Shown: positions 8,378 through 17,677 of the stretch, in pieces
Layout of the letters: the number at the start of each line of letters is the position of its first letter
Numbering within the stretch: the first letter of the stretch is position 1
NCBI GenBank assembly: GCA_030151635.1
Contig: JASLDF010000208.1
Span: forward strand, 1 to 20,570
Length of the DNA: 20,570 bases
Source of the DNA: Bacteroides sp.
GTDB lineage: Bacteria; Bacteroidota; Bacteroidia; Bacteroidales; Bacteroidaceae
Direction: 5' to 3'
Notes under the pieces: generated by a model
The model's input: the letters and a program-made list of their open reading frames with translations, nothing else
Databases searched by the model: none
Told to the model about the DNA's origin: nothing
Position numbers and translations under genes: made by a program

Positions 8378-10156
8378 TTACCAACCTGGGTTTTGAAGCA
8401 TTCCGTACTTTTTGTTGATTTCATCTTGTGGAATTGGGCTTAATAACCATTTACTATCCCAATTTTGAGCCCAGAATCGGTCGTCTAGCTTAAACTTTTC
8501 AAATGTAAAAGCAGTAGGATTATTTAAATCATCACCTCTGCTTTTTAAACCATATAGGTCTTTTTTAAAGTCTTTACTACGATTGTAACGAACTAAATCA
8601 AACCACCTAACCTCTTCGAAGCCTAACTCCAAAGCTCGTTCTATTAACAAAGCCTCACGGAATTGTTCTTTAGACATTGTGGCTGTCACTTCGCCTAATC
8701 CAACCCGAGCACGCACATCATTAACATACTTATAAGCCTGAGCATTTGGACCACTATAAACTTCATTCAACACCTCTGCATAATCTAAGTAAATCTCTGC
8801 TAAACGTATGAATGACCATTGAACTGGACGATTATTTCTATCGTTATCTTCTTGAAGCACATACTTCATTATCAGGAACCCACTACCATTTTTATAAGCA
8901 GGATGATTAACATATACAGGAGCGGCTGTTCCATTCGCATAAACATCTCCAGGGCAAGCAACATTTTCATATAACCGAGGATCTCTAGTTGGCACCATCA
9001 CTTTGGTATTACTATCGTACACAAAAAACGGTTGCTTTGAAGGACGACTCCAGTCAAAATCTGAAGCAAACTCAGTACCATCTTCCCATGGGAACATATC
9101 CACATAGTTTAGTGTTGGACCTGTATAAAAACGTTGATTTATATATTGCGAATGTGTGTTTTGATTAAACCCATGACGAGTAGAAACCAACACCTCTGTG
9201 CCACCACGATCATAATAAGCACTTCTATAAGCCAATCTTCTAGCTTTATGCGAATTCTCCGTAGCCTGAGTCAATCCATAACCTCCATGCTTCTCAATAC
9301 CATCCAATAATTCTTTCCCAGCCACTTGAGCAGCCTTCCATCTATCAGCACTATAATTGCCATAACAAGTATACTTATCTGCAGAAGAGTGCCATAGTTT
9401 ATCTGAATTAAATGTAGGACTAGCAGCCCATTGTAATGTTTTAAATTTAATAGCCATAGCCCCAGCTTTAGTCATTCGGCCATCATCATCTGCTACTTGT
9501 TTCCATTCTAGATTAGGAATAGCCTCATCTAATAAAGCCACTATGTTATCAATAGTTTCTTGAAAGGTTATTCTAGGAAAGTTCATTGCCTCATTGACAT
9601 CAATTGCGTGATTAAGCCAAGGTACCCCACCTATATACCGCATCATGTTGAAGTAAGAAAGTGCAATTAACACCTTTGCTTCTGCCGCTCTCAACTTCTT
9701 CTCTTCCGTGGTCATGTCAGGTACTTTTGATACATTTTCAATATATAACCAAGCATAACGAATAGTAGTCCAATCTGTCTCTCCACCATATAAATATGCA
9801 GAGTTTCTGTTGACACTATTTGCACTTAATGCACCATTATAATACAGCTTCATTGGGCCATCATTGATGTTATCTCTAAAGCTATTACACAAATCGGTTA
9901 TTGATTCTAGTATATTAATTCCTAAACGAGGATTAGACCCATTAGTTGGCAAGCCATAAGGAACACCTTTATAGGCTTGGTTTAAAACTTTATTTGCTTC
10001 AAGAACTGAAGAGAACATTTCCTCTGTCGTTGCACCAGAACTTTCTGGTTGATCTCCTAAAAATTTATCTCCAAATTTTATTTCAGAGCATGCCCCCATT
10101 ACAATGCAACACAATATAATAGCGACTTCTTTAAATCTATTTTTCATGTCTATCAT
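8378..10156 (-). CDS. SusD/RagB family surface glycan-binding lipoprotein (first pair)
   Basis: This protein is 592 residues from the first ATG; Met4 (codon at 10145-10147) is the more likely start. From Met4 the signal is a standard lipoprotein one (MKNRF, hydrophobic core, lipobox MGAC with Cys20; Cys23 from Met1), and it leaves a 10-nt gap after the susC stop rather than a 1-nt gap. Family hallmarks are the AKVLIALSYFNMMRYIGG helix, the RLAEIYLDYAEVLNEV helix, the block ERALELGFEEVRWFDLVRYN at residues 506-525 and the closing LQNPGW. It should cap the large SusC encoded immediately upstream and help deliver oligosaccharides into it. The gene is tightly coupled to that susC, and probably translationally linked given the spacing. 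Confidence 0.95.
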   Translation of the reverse strand: MIDMKNRFKEVAIILCCIVMGACSEIKFGDKFLGDQPESSGATTEEMFSSVLEANKVLNQAYKGVPYGLPTNGSNPRLGINILESITDLCNSFRDNINDGPMKLYYNGALSANSVNRNSAYLYGGETDWTTIRYAWLYIENVSKVPDMTTEEKKLRAAEAKVLIALSYFNMMRYIGGVPWLNHAIDVNEAMNFPRITFQETIDNIVALLDEAIPNLEWKQVADDDGRMTKAGAMAIKFKTLQWAASPTFNSDKLWHSSADKYTCYGNYSADRWKAAQVAGKELLDGIEKHGGYGLTQATENSHKARRLAYRSAYYDRGGTEVLVSTRHGFNQNTHSQYINQRFYTGPTLNYVDMFPWEDGTEFASDFDWSRPSKQPFFVYDSNTKVMVPTRDPRLYENVACPGDVYANGTAAPVYVNHPAYKNGSGFLIMKYVLQEDNDRNNRPVQWSFIRLAEIYLDYAEVLNEVYSGPNAQAYKYVNDVRARVGLGEVTATMSKEQFREALLIERALELGFEEVRWFDLVRYNRSKDFKKDLYGLKSRGDDLNNPTAFTFEKFKLDDRFWAQNWDSKWLLSPIPQDEINKKYGMLQNPGW

Positions 10157-10157
10157 T

Positions 10158-13100
10158 TTAGAAGTTTAGGTTTAGACCAAAACTGTAAAGTTTTACAAGT
10201 GGATAATCACCAAAATTATTGGTCACACTCTCTGGGTCAATATGTTTAAGTGGAGAGAACGTCAAAAGATTGTACCCACTAAACGTCAAACCTAGAGAGT
10301 TTATACCTATTTTTTTCAACGTGGCATTATTCACAAACTGATAACCAACCGTTAAACTCTTCAATCTAAGGTAAGATGAGTCTTTTAACCATAATGTAGA
10401 AGCTTCAGAGTTCCAGCTTTCTGAGATTTCGGAAGCTCGTGGATATTTCGCTTTTAGCTGATTTTCAGGGGTCCAAGAATCTTCATAGAAGTAAGTTAAC
10501 AACCCACGTTTACCAGCATTTGTAAATGGAATTCTATACTCTAAGTCATACATTTTATCAACATTGGTTGCACCAGCCCACTGCATCGAAAATGAAAATC
10601 CTTTCCAATTGAAGCCCATATTTAAGCCTAGCATATATTCAGGGCGAGCTGCGTATCCCGTAACAAATTTATCATCGCCATCTACAATACCATCACCATT
10701 TAAGTCTGCATACATAGCATCCCCAGGATAAACCGTTTGATAGGGCTGAGGAAGCTCTGGGTTTAAGATCATCTCTCCATCGGTATCTTTGACAAAATCT
10801 GAATGTTGATACAACCTCATATATTTATATAAACCTCCCTGTCGGCCTGTAGATCCACCTGTATGATTCATATACCCATATTTCTTAGCAACTTCATCTT
10901 GGAAAATAATTTTATTCCGAGCGAATGAAACGTTGGCACTTAAATAATAATCAAAGTCATATCCAATCTTATCTCTCCAACCAAGACTCACTTCATACCC
11001 TCTATTATCTACAATTCCTAAGTTCAAATTAGGTGATGCTGTAGCAATTATGTTTGGTATAGATTGAGGAGCAATCAAAATTCCTTTTCGATGCTCCAAG
11101 AAGTAATCAAAATTTACTGATAATCTCTCTTGTAAGAATTTCATATCAACACCATAGTTCTGTTTATCGGCCGTTTCCCAAGTAACATCAGGATTACCCA
11201 TTCTTGAAATACCAGCTGCTGGACTACCATTTGGATTATCAACACCAAAACTGTAGTCACCGCTTCCCGTCCATACAGCAGGCATATACATGAAACGAGT
11301 GTTAATACCTTTATCATTACCTACTCTACCCCATGAAACACGGAATTTTAAGTAATCAATGACATTTTGATTTTCCATAAATTTTTCTGCTGTCATAACC
11401 CAACCCGCAGAAACTGCTGGAAACAATCCAAACCTATTTTTACCAGGAGCAAAGTTTTCAGATCCATTATACCCCATGTTCACATCGAACATGTATTTAC
11501 CAGCATAACTCCATGATGCTCTACCTACTAACCCAATGTAGTTACGAGGAATGTACGTAAACGCCCCTGGATAATAATTTCTTGATTGATTATAAAGCAT
11601 TAAGCCAGACACCTTATGATATCCAAATGAGCGATCGTAATTCAATCGTCCTTCCAAGTACCAATTTTGTCCCCTACCATGCGATTCTGAATAGTTCAAA
11701 GGTGTTTCTGCACCCCTAGGAGTAAAAATATATGTTTTATCATATTCCGGATCCGTCTCTGGCATTAATCCATTGGTTTCAAAATACGATTTATAATAGA
11801 CTGTTTGACTCTCTACTCCACCACCTTCACGTCTTTTGTCTAGAACAAATTGATTATCATAAGCTCCTTTAATTGAAGCACTAAGTCCTTTTGTTATAAA
11901 GTCGAGTTTCTGTGTCAAATCTAAATCTAAGTTCAGTTTTGTATTGTAATTCTGAGTATATCCATGACCATAAAACACAAACATACCATCACGTAAAACC
12001 TCACCTAAAGGAACTATATCTTGTGGCACATTAGTACGCACACCATTCACAAAACCAGGACCAGCAAAAGGATGTGACCAAATTTGAGCAATAACCCAAG
12101 GGTTCTGGTCTTGTCCTGTTCCCGAAACCACGTTTAAAGGCTCTCTTGTTTTCCCTAAATTACCACCAATGCCAAGTTTCATTGTGGTTGTATTGGTTAA
12201 CTTTGCATCAATATTAGCTCTGTAATTATACCTATCATATCTAAAGTTATTATCATAACTCTGGCCTGGCAAATCTTTTAACAGTCCATTCTGATAAAGA
12301 TATCCAACAGATACGAAGTATTTTACACGATCCGTACCTCCTGAAATATTAACGTTATTTTTACTTTGCAAAAACACCTTATTAAAGATATAGTTACCCC
12401 AATCCATACTTGGATACATCATAGGATCCGAACCAGTTCGGTAAGCTTCAATCTGTTCTCGGGTAAATAATCGCTTTGGATCAGAAATGCCATCTTGGTC
12501 CATCTTCATATTCCAAAATTTAGCAAATTCATAACTTCCTGTTTGTTTAATCAAAGAAATAGGTTGTTGCAAATCCATAGATGTACTTACGCTAATCTTA
12601 GCTTTACCTTCAGTACCACGACGTGTAGTTACAAGAACAACACCATTTGCACCACGAACACCGAAAACAGCTGTTGATGAAGCATCTTTCAATACAGAAA
12701 CGCTCTCAATTTCATTGGGATCAATTTGAGAAAAATCTCGCTCAACACCATCAACAAGAATTAATGGTCTAGACAAGTTATCACTTAATGAACCTGATCC
12801 ACGAACAAAAATTGAAGCAGCATCTTTTCCTGGTTGTCCACTTGATTGAACAGAAGACACACCTGCCATAGAGCCCGCAAGTACATTCGTTATATTGGCT
12901 GCAGGAGATTTTATTAATTCCTTTGTATCCATCGTTGCCATTGCACCAGTAATCGTAGCTTTACTTTTTGTACCATACGCAACCACTACAACCTCATCTA
13001 ATAATTTAGAGTCGTCAACTAATGTGACATCTAGCACGGTTTTGCTACCAATTAAGATTTCTTGAGTTTGGAACCCAATAAAAGAAAAAATCAAGACTGA

Positions 13101-13334
13101 TTTTTTATTGGGAACGCGGATTTCATAATTACCATCAATGTCTGTTATGACACCAATACTGGTTCCCTTGACACTTACATTTGTCCCAGGAATCCCCTCT
13201 TTCGTATCATCAATAACCCTACCTTTTACCACAAACTCCTGCTCAACTTCTAACGTAGAAGCTGAAAGAGAATTAGCAGTACATAGCAAGATTATAAGAA
13301 GAGTAATTTTCCATAGAGAAAATTGTTTTCTCAT
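10158..13334 (-). CDS. SusC-like TonB-dependent outer membrane transporter, full-length (first pair)
   Basis: This 1058-residue protein is the first gene of the PUL operon. A signal peptide (~1-26) is followed by a carboxypeptidase-regulatory-like beta-sandwich (~35-108, with the IPGTNVSVKGT and DIDGNYEI motifs). Then come the TonB box DEVVVVAYG (113-121), a plug domain (~125-241, with VRGSGSLS, LILVDGV, VLKDASST and RGANGVVLVTT) and a barrel ending in NLNF. An EF-hand-like loop (D877, N879, D881, D885, D888) suggests a bound calcium on the barrel. SusC proteins import oligosaccharides across the outer membrane using TonB and the proton motive force. The divergent HTCS gene begins 222 bp upstream, so transcription is probably HTCS-controlled. 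Substrate specificity cannot be read from the sequence. Confidence 0.97.
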   Translation of the reverse strand: MRKQFSLWKITLLIILLCTANSLSASTLEVEQEFVVKGRVIDDTKEGIPGTNVSVKGTSIGVITDIDGNYEIRVPNKKSVLIFSFIGFQTQEILIGSKTVLDVTLVDDSKLLDEVVVVAYGTKSKATITGAMATMDTKELIKSPAANITNVLAGSMAGVSSVQSSGQPGKDAASIFVRGSGSLSDNLSRPLILVDGVERDFSQIDPNEIESVSVLKDASSTAVFGVRGANGVVLVTTRRGTEGKAKISVSTSMDLQQPISLIKQTGSYEFAKFWNMKMDQDGISDPKRLFTREQIEAYRTGSDPMMYPSMDWGNYIFNKVFLQSKNNVNISGGTDRVKYFVSVGYLYQNGLLKDLPGQSYDNNFRYDRYNYRANIDAKLTNTTTMKLGIGGNLGKTREPLNVVSGTGQDQNPWVIAQIWSHPFAGPGFVNGVRTNVPQDIVPLGEVLRDGMFVFYGHGYTQNYNTKLNLDLDLTQKLDFITKGLSASIKGAYDNQFVLDKRREGGGVESQTVYYKSYFETNGLMPETDPEYDKTYIFTPRGAETPLNYSESHGRGQNWYLEGRLNYDRSFGYHKVSGLMLYNQSRNYYPGAFTYIPRNYIGLVGRASWSYAGKYMFDVNMGYNGSENFAPGKNRFGLFPAVSAGWVMTAEKFMENQNVIDYLKFRVSWGRVGNDKGINTRFMYMPAVWTGSGDYSFGVDNPNGSPAAGISRMGNPDVTWETADKQNYGVDMKFLQERLSVNFDYFLEHRKGILIAPQSIPNIIATASPNLNLGIVDNRGYEVSLGWRDKIGYDFDYYLSANVSFARNKIIFQDEVAKKYGYMNHTGGSTGRQGGLYKYMRLYQHSDFVKDTDGEMILNPELPQPYQTVYPGDAMYADLNGDGIVDGDDKFVTGYAARPEYMLGLNMGFNWKGFSFSMQWAGATNVDKMYDLEYRIPFTNAGKRGLLTYFYEDSWTPENQLKAKYPRASEISESWNSEASTLWLKDSSYLRLKSLTVGYQFVNNATLKKIGINSLGLTFSGYNLLTFSPLKHIDPESVTNNFGDYPLVKLYSFGLNLNF

Positions 13335-13460
13335 AATAATAGTTTTAAATGGTTAATAAATTATGGTGCTAAAATACCTCTTTATAATAATGCTTCATGT
13401 TCAATTTCCACTATTCATCATCCATTTTAGTCCAATAGAGCGCTTTGTAGCAAATAATAT

Positions 13461-13516
13461 ACATTTATAACGATTTGTACACATTATTATCAGCATTTAC
13501 CCAATAGGTGTACATT
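13461..13516. promoter_or_regulatory. Candidate activator binding region: repeated ACATT motifs and two TGTACA palindromes
   Basis: ACATT occurs at 13461, 13481 and 13512, and GCATTTAC at 13493. Starts are separated by 20, 12 and 19 bp, so pairs lie about two helical turns apart on the same strand. The palindrome TGTACA occurs at 13476-13481 and 13509-13514, exactly 33 bp apart. AraC-type regulators commonly bind direct repeats about two turns apart, so this is a plausible HTCS operator. Such short AT-rich motifs can also recur by chance. Confidence 0.3.
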
Positions 13517-13532
13517 AAAGAAAATTTTAACC

Positions 13533-13540
13533 TATATTTA
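13533..13540 (+). promoter_or_regulatory. Possible -7 element of the HTCS gene promoter
   Basis: TATATTTA matches the Bacteroides-type -7 consensus TAnnTTTG at five of its six fixed positions and lies 16 bp before the HTCS start codon. No TTG is present at the expected -33 distance; the nearest resemblance is GTG at 13508-13510. The implied leader is very short, so this is a weak call. Confidence 0.25.
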
Positions 13541-13556
13541 AACTCAGATTATCGCT

Positions 13557-16500
13557 ATGAACAAACAAAAATTGATGTTAAAAACACATTTCAGAGTCAT
13601 TTTATACATCCTACTTCTAGGAGTAAGCCCAGACCTTTTAGCAACATCTGCTAATTACTATTTTAAAATATTATCCGTAGAAGATGGGTTGTCTAGTTCG
13701 AAAGTTAAATCAATTTGTATTGACCATAAAGGATATATGTGGATAGCTACTGATTGGGGATTAAATCGGTATGATAAAGATCAGATGATTCAATTTGAAA
13801 GTAATCCTGAAATGCCGAATCAACTCCCATCAGATGGTATCTACTTTATCACAAAAGACAAAGCTAATAATTTATGGATTGGTACAGCGAATGGACTAGT
13901 TAGATATATTTACGAGGATGAGACATTCCAGAAAGTAATAGTCAATAAGAAATCTCTTCAAGTTATGTCAAGTCTAGAAGTAGAAAAAGGCATTATCTTT
14001 GGAGGAATTGGTGAGCTATACTACTATTCTTTTAATGATATGAAAGTAGAAACACTCCCGATGGAGGGTTTAAAAACCATCTATAATGGATTCATAAATC
14101 TTATTAGATACGATTCCCAGACAATTTTAATAAATACACGTTGGCATGGTCTTTATAGCTATAATTTACAAACTCATGCCATAGAAAAGCTTACGAATAT
14201 TCAAGCAAAAAACATCTCTTCAATCTATGTTGACACAAGCGGATTGTTGTGGATTAGTGATTATGGCAAAGGACTTTCTTGCTATGAAAACTACAGATTA
14301 AAGCATCAGTTTACAACTCAAAATTCAGACCTAAATTATGACGTTATTCTCGATATTATTGAAAAAGATAACGCCCTATGGATAGCTACCGATGGAGGTG
14401 GAATTAATATTTTATCATTAGATAAATTAGAATTTAAAAAACCATTAATAAATTCTGGAGACTACTCGTCTTTCCCATCCAAAAGCGTATTCTGTCTATA
14501 CAAAGACACTTATAATAATGTTTGGGCAGGCACTATTCGTGAAGGCTTAATAGGATTAAGATCTGTTTCAGCAAAATCATATCGAGGAGTCCCCTTCATG
14601 AATCCATATGGGTTGAGCCACCATACTATTAACTGTTTTTATCAAGAGTCTGAACATACTATTTGGATAGGTACAGATGGTGGTGGAGTTAACAAGTACG
14701 ATACTCAGAGTGAGTTATTTGAACACTACCCTGCATTGATAAACGACAAAATAGTATCAATTGCAGCCTATTCTGAAGAGTATCTACTGCTATCATCTTT
14801 TAATAATGGACTTATTCTGTTTAACAAACGAAAAGGAACCACAAGCACTTTTGAGTTATTTAATGATACAAGCCAAAAAAGCTTTGTCGAGGGTTATTCC
14901 ATTTTTCTATCACAAATAGACGAAAATCATATACTACTTAGTGGAGAACAACTATTTATCTTAGATACACGAACCAACGAAGTAAATGTCATAGCGTCTA
15001 AAGGAAGTGAGTATCTAAGAAACTCTCCTCAAATCAAGAAAATAAACAAATATAATAGTGCAATACTTGATAAGTACTCTGTTTTGATGTTCAATGCCAA
15101 ATCGAATACGATTCTTCCTATATATCAAGGTAATAATGAAATTATAGATGCTTCAATAGATTCGAAATTCAATATATGGCTTGCCACAAGAGAAGGGCTA
15201 TTTAAATTTGACGCAACTACTAAAACATCTATTAAAATATCAACTGATTTATTTACAGGAGTTAAAAGCGTAGTTTGTGATAAAAACGACAATATTTGGA
15301 TTGGTACAAACTCCAATTTACTTTTTCTATACCTACCACAAACCAATCAATTTTCTATTTTTGATGAAGCCGATGGCGTTATTAAAAACGAATACTTATT
15401 TGGAGCTAATTTATGTGCAAGCAATGGAGACATTTACGTTGGTGGTACCTCTGGGCTAACAAGAATTGAAGCCAATATTCCTTTCTTAAAAAAGAGCCAA
15501 GGAGAACTCATTCTCGAGGAAGTCTTTTTAGATAATAACCCTATAGCACACTCTAGTAAAGACTTTAAAATCAAAGTTCCTTCGACATTTAGCAACCTAA
15601 AGTTTAGAGTAACTGTTTCACTTGAGGATATTTTCACAAAACAGCTCTTCAAATATAGAGTCTATAGAAATAATCAATTAATTAGTGAATCAAATTCACT
15701 AACGCACAGTTATCAATTCAACAATGCCACTCAAGGTATTTACCAGATAGATGCCACATATATTATGGCAAATGGAGAATGGGGACACTATGCCCACATT
15801 GCAACAATCGAAGTACTACCTCCATGGTGGAAAACATGGTGGTTCTATACACTATCAACAATCGTTATTCTCGCACTTCTAATAATCTATATTGCTTGGT
15901 TTAAAAGGGTACAAATAGCAAAGAGAATAGAAGAGGTTGAAAGCCTTAAGAACACCATATACGAGGAGAAAATCCGCTTTCTTATTAATATGAGTCATGA
16001 ACTAAGAACTCCTTTAACTCTTATGTATTCTCCTTTAAAGCGTGTCTTATCTGGGCAATATGACTCCACTGAATATATGGATATATTTAAATCAATTTTC
16101 TCACAAACCTCACAAATGAAAGATACTATTGACTTAGTTCTTAAATTAAAGAGAGTAGAAGATGGAAAAGAGGTACTCTCATTGTCCAATCATAATTTTA
16201 ACAACTTTATAAAGGAGTGCACCAACCAATTCCTTTTGGAGTTTGCTGATAAAAACATAACAATACTTTTTGAGCTCGATAATCAAATTGGAATTAATAC
16301 TTTCGATAAAGCCAAATGCTTATATGTCGTACAGAACTTTCTAATTAATGCACTCAAATTTAGCGAAGAGAACACGACTGTGACCATCAGAACAATCTAT
16401 ATTAAAGCATCTAAAATAGTTAGACTTGAAGTTCAAGACGAAGGTAAAGGGTTAGATAATATAGATACCGAACAACTTTTCGAAAGATACTACCAAGGGA

Positions 16501-17459
16501 ACCACGACAAACCTGGTAGCGGAATTGGCCTTGCTTATGCTAAATCATTAATTGATTTGCACCAAGGTATAATTGGTGCAATCAACAACACAAAAGGAGC
16601 CACTTTTTACTTCGAAATACCATATAAAAAAGCTTCCAGCGAAACTCTGAACAACTCAATTGAGATTACCCAGCCCACAAGTGAGTATGAAGACTTAAAA
16701 AAATACACAATCCTCGTAGTTGAAGATGTAGCAAATATGAAAAAGCATATTACAGACCTTTTATCACAATATTTTGACAAGGTATACACAGCCTCCGATG
16801 GAAAAGAAGGATTAATTGTAGCGAATCAATATTATCCAGATATAATATTAAGTGACATTATGATGCCCAGGATGAATGGCTTCGAGCTTTGTAGTTCCAT
16901 TAAAAACAATAAAAATCTAGCACATATCCCAGTCATTTTATTAACTGCTTTCTCTGACGAATTAAACCTCTCCAAAGGTTATAGCCAGGGAGCCGATTTA
17001 ATATTGTTCAAACCATTTGATGACCAAGTGTTACTGTCGTCAATTAGCAACCAATTAAATCTTAGGAAACAAATAAAAGACTTCTATCATAACTCAAACC
17101 ATCTTATACTAGAAGAGAACCTAAATAACGCTGATGAAGCATTCATAAAATCATTCGACAATATAGTTACCAAACACCTATCAAATACAGAACTTGATGT
17201 ACCACTTATTATCAATGAATTAGGAGTTAGCAGATCTCTTCTTTTTAATCGCATTAAGCAACTAACAAATAAAGGCATCGTTGAATATATTAATGACAAG
17301 AGAATTGAGAAAGCTAAACATTTATTAGAAACGACCTCAGAGAGTATACAGGAAATCTCATTAAAAGTGGGTTTCAATTCGGCTAGATACTTTAGTAGAG
17401 TATTTAAAAAAGCAAATGACCTTTCGCCTCAAGAGTATCGTACAAAGCTAAGGAATTAA
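13557..17459 (+). CDS. Hybrid two-component system sensor/regulator (HTCS) of the PUL
   Basis: This 1300-residue protein fuses sensor kinase and response regulator. A signal-like segment (~1-30) precedes a periplasmic propeller with Reg_prop repeats marked by W62, W107, W232, W275, W323, W370, W541 and W581 in WIGT- or WIAT-type motifs. A Y_Y_Y domain (~680-756) ends in PPWWKTWW and leads into one membrane span (~763-782). The cytoplasmic part has a HisKA domain (SHELRTP, phospho-acceptor H814) and a HATPase domain (N931 in the N box, DEGKG, GSGIGL). The receiver follows (E1056/D1057, phospho-acceptor D1100, T1130, K1152), then an AraC-type HTH (~1195-1300). All key catalytic residues are intact. 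In characterised HTCSs the propeller binds an oligosaccharide of the target glycan and the AraC domain activates the neighbouring PUL. Divergent placement next to the first susC supports that role here. Confidence 0.96.
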   Translation: MNKQKLMLKTHFRVILYILLLGVSPDLLATSANYYFKILSVEDGLSSSKVKSICIDHKGYMWIATDWGLNRYDKDQMIQFESNPEMPNQLPSDGIYFITKDKANNLWIGTANGLVRYIYEDETFQKVIVNKKSLQVMSSLEVEKGIIFGGIGELYYYSFNDMKVETLPMEGLKTIYNGFINLIRYDSQTILINTRWHGLYSYNLQTHAIEKLTNIQAKNISSIYVDTSGLLWISDYGKGLSCYENYRLKHQFTTQNSDLNYDVILDIIEKDNALWIATDGGGINILSLDKLEFKKPLINSGDYSSFPSKSVFCLYKDTYNNVWAGTIREGLIGLRSVSAKSYRGVPFMNPYGLSHHTINCFYQESEHTIWIGTDGGGVNKYDTQSELFEHYPALINDKIVSIAAYSEEYLLLSSFNNGLILFNKRKGTTSTFELFNDTSQKSFVEGYSIFLSQIDENHILLSGEQLFILDTRTNEVNVIASKGSEYLRNSPQIKKINKYNSAILDKYSVLMFNAKSNTILPIYQGNNEIIDASIDSKFNIWLATREGLFKFDATTKTSIKISTDLFTGVKSVVCDKNDNIWIGTNSNLLFLYLPQTNQFSIFDEADGVIKNEYLFGANLCASNGDIYVGGTSGLTRIEANIPFLKKSQGELILEEVFLDNNPIAHSSKDFKIKVPSTFSNLKFRVTVSLEDIFTKQLFKYRVYRNNQLISESNSLTHSYQFNNATQGIYQIDATYIMANGEWGHYAHIATIEVLPPWWKTWWFYTLSTIVILALLIIYIAWFKRVQIAKRIEEVESLKNTIYEEKIRFLINMSHELRTPLTLMYSPLKRVLSGQYDSTEYMDIFKSIFSQTSQMKDTIDLVLKLKRVEDGKEVLSLSNHNFNNFIKECTNQFLLEFADKNITILFELDNQIGINTFDKAKCLYVVQNFLINALKFSEENTTVTIRTIYIKASKIVRLEVQDEGKGLDNIDTEQLFERYYQGNHDKPGSGIGLAYAKSLIDLHQGIIGAINNTKGATFYFEIPYKKASSETLNNSIEITQPTSEYEDLKKYTILVVEDVANMKKHITDLLSQYFDKVYTASDGKEGLIVANQYYPDIILSDIMMPRMNGFELCSSIKNNKNLAHIPVILLTAFSDELNLSKGYSQGADLILFKPFDDQVLLSSISNQLNLRKQIKDFYHNSNHLILEENLNNADEAFIKSFDNIVTKHLSNTELDVPLIINELGVSRSLLFNRIKQLTNKGIVEYINDKRIEKAKHLLETTSESIQEISLKVGFNSARYFSRVFKKANDLSPQEYRTKLRN

Positions 17460-17511
17460 GAAAAGTGATACTTGTCTGTGTGTGCTAACTAAATTAATAG
17501 GCAACTATTAT

Positions 17512-17583
17512 TCTTCTCCACAAGAAGACAGGGTTACCTTACTAAGAGAACACAGTTCTCTTTGAAAGAAGACACGCTCTTCT
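17512..17583 (+). other. Cluster of three small hairpins behind the HTCS gene
   Basis: Three perfect short inverted repeats follow one another. The first is TCTTCT/AGAAGA with a 5-nt loop (17512-17528). The second is AAGAGAAC/GTTCTCTT with a 3-nt loop (17544-17562). The third is AGAAGA/TCTTCT with a 5-nt loop (17567-17583). The first and third share the same two arms in opposite order, so arms could also pair across the cluster. They start 53 nt after the HTCS stop codon, so transcription termination or 3'-end protection is possible. No clear U-tract follows any of them; the second is followed only by a short TTT. The function is unknown. Confidence 0.45.
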
Positions 17584-17614
17584 CCCTATGATAAAAAACT
17601 TAATTCTTGAACAT

Positions 17615-17651
17615 AAAAAAAGTCGCCGAATCTTATTAGAAACGGCGACTT
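17615..17651 (-). terminator. Rho-independent terminator of the kinase-peptidase operon
   Basis: A perfect 9-bp GC-rich stem (AAGTCGCCG at 17620-17628 pairing with CGGCGACTT at 17643-17651) encloses a 14-nt loop. Read on the minus strand it is followed directly by a U-run (A residues 17615-17621 on the plus strand). It lies 27 bp beyond the stop codon of the S41 peptidase gene. No T-run follows it on the plus strand, so it should act on leftward transcription only. Confidence 0.85.
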
Positions 17652-17677
17652 AGAGTATTGTTATAATTTCTTGTATT

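Larger units (their letters stand above)
13335..13556. promoter_or_regulatory. Divergent control region between the PUL operon and its HTCS gene
   Basis: This AT-rich 222-bp spacer lies between two divergent start codons and must hold the promoters of both the PUL operon (leftward) and the HTCS (rightward). I found no perfect TAnnTTTG element in either direction. Near matches are TATTTTAG on the minus strand at 13369-13376, and TATTATTTG at 13451-13459, which has one extra spacer base. Weak basal elements would suit an activator-dependent operon. The repeats at 13461-13516 are listed separately. No small ORF of note was seen. Confidence 0.6.

Noticed and set aside
13451..13459. TATTATTTG on the minus strand as the main PUL promoter
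   Set aside because: It has one base too many between TA and TTTG, and no TTG lies at the expected -33 distance. I kept it only as a note in the control region entry.
17620..17651. The GC-rich hairpin as a bidirectional terminator also serving the HTCS
   Set aside because: Only the minus-strand reading has a U-run after the stem; on the plus strand it is followed by AGAGTATTG.
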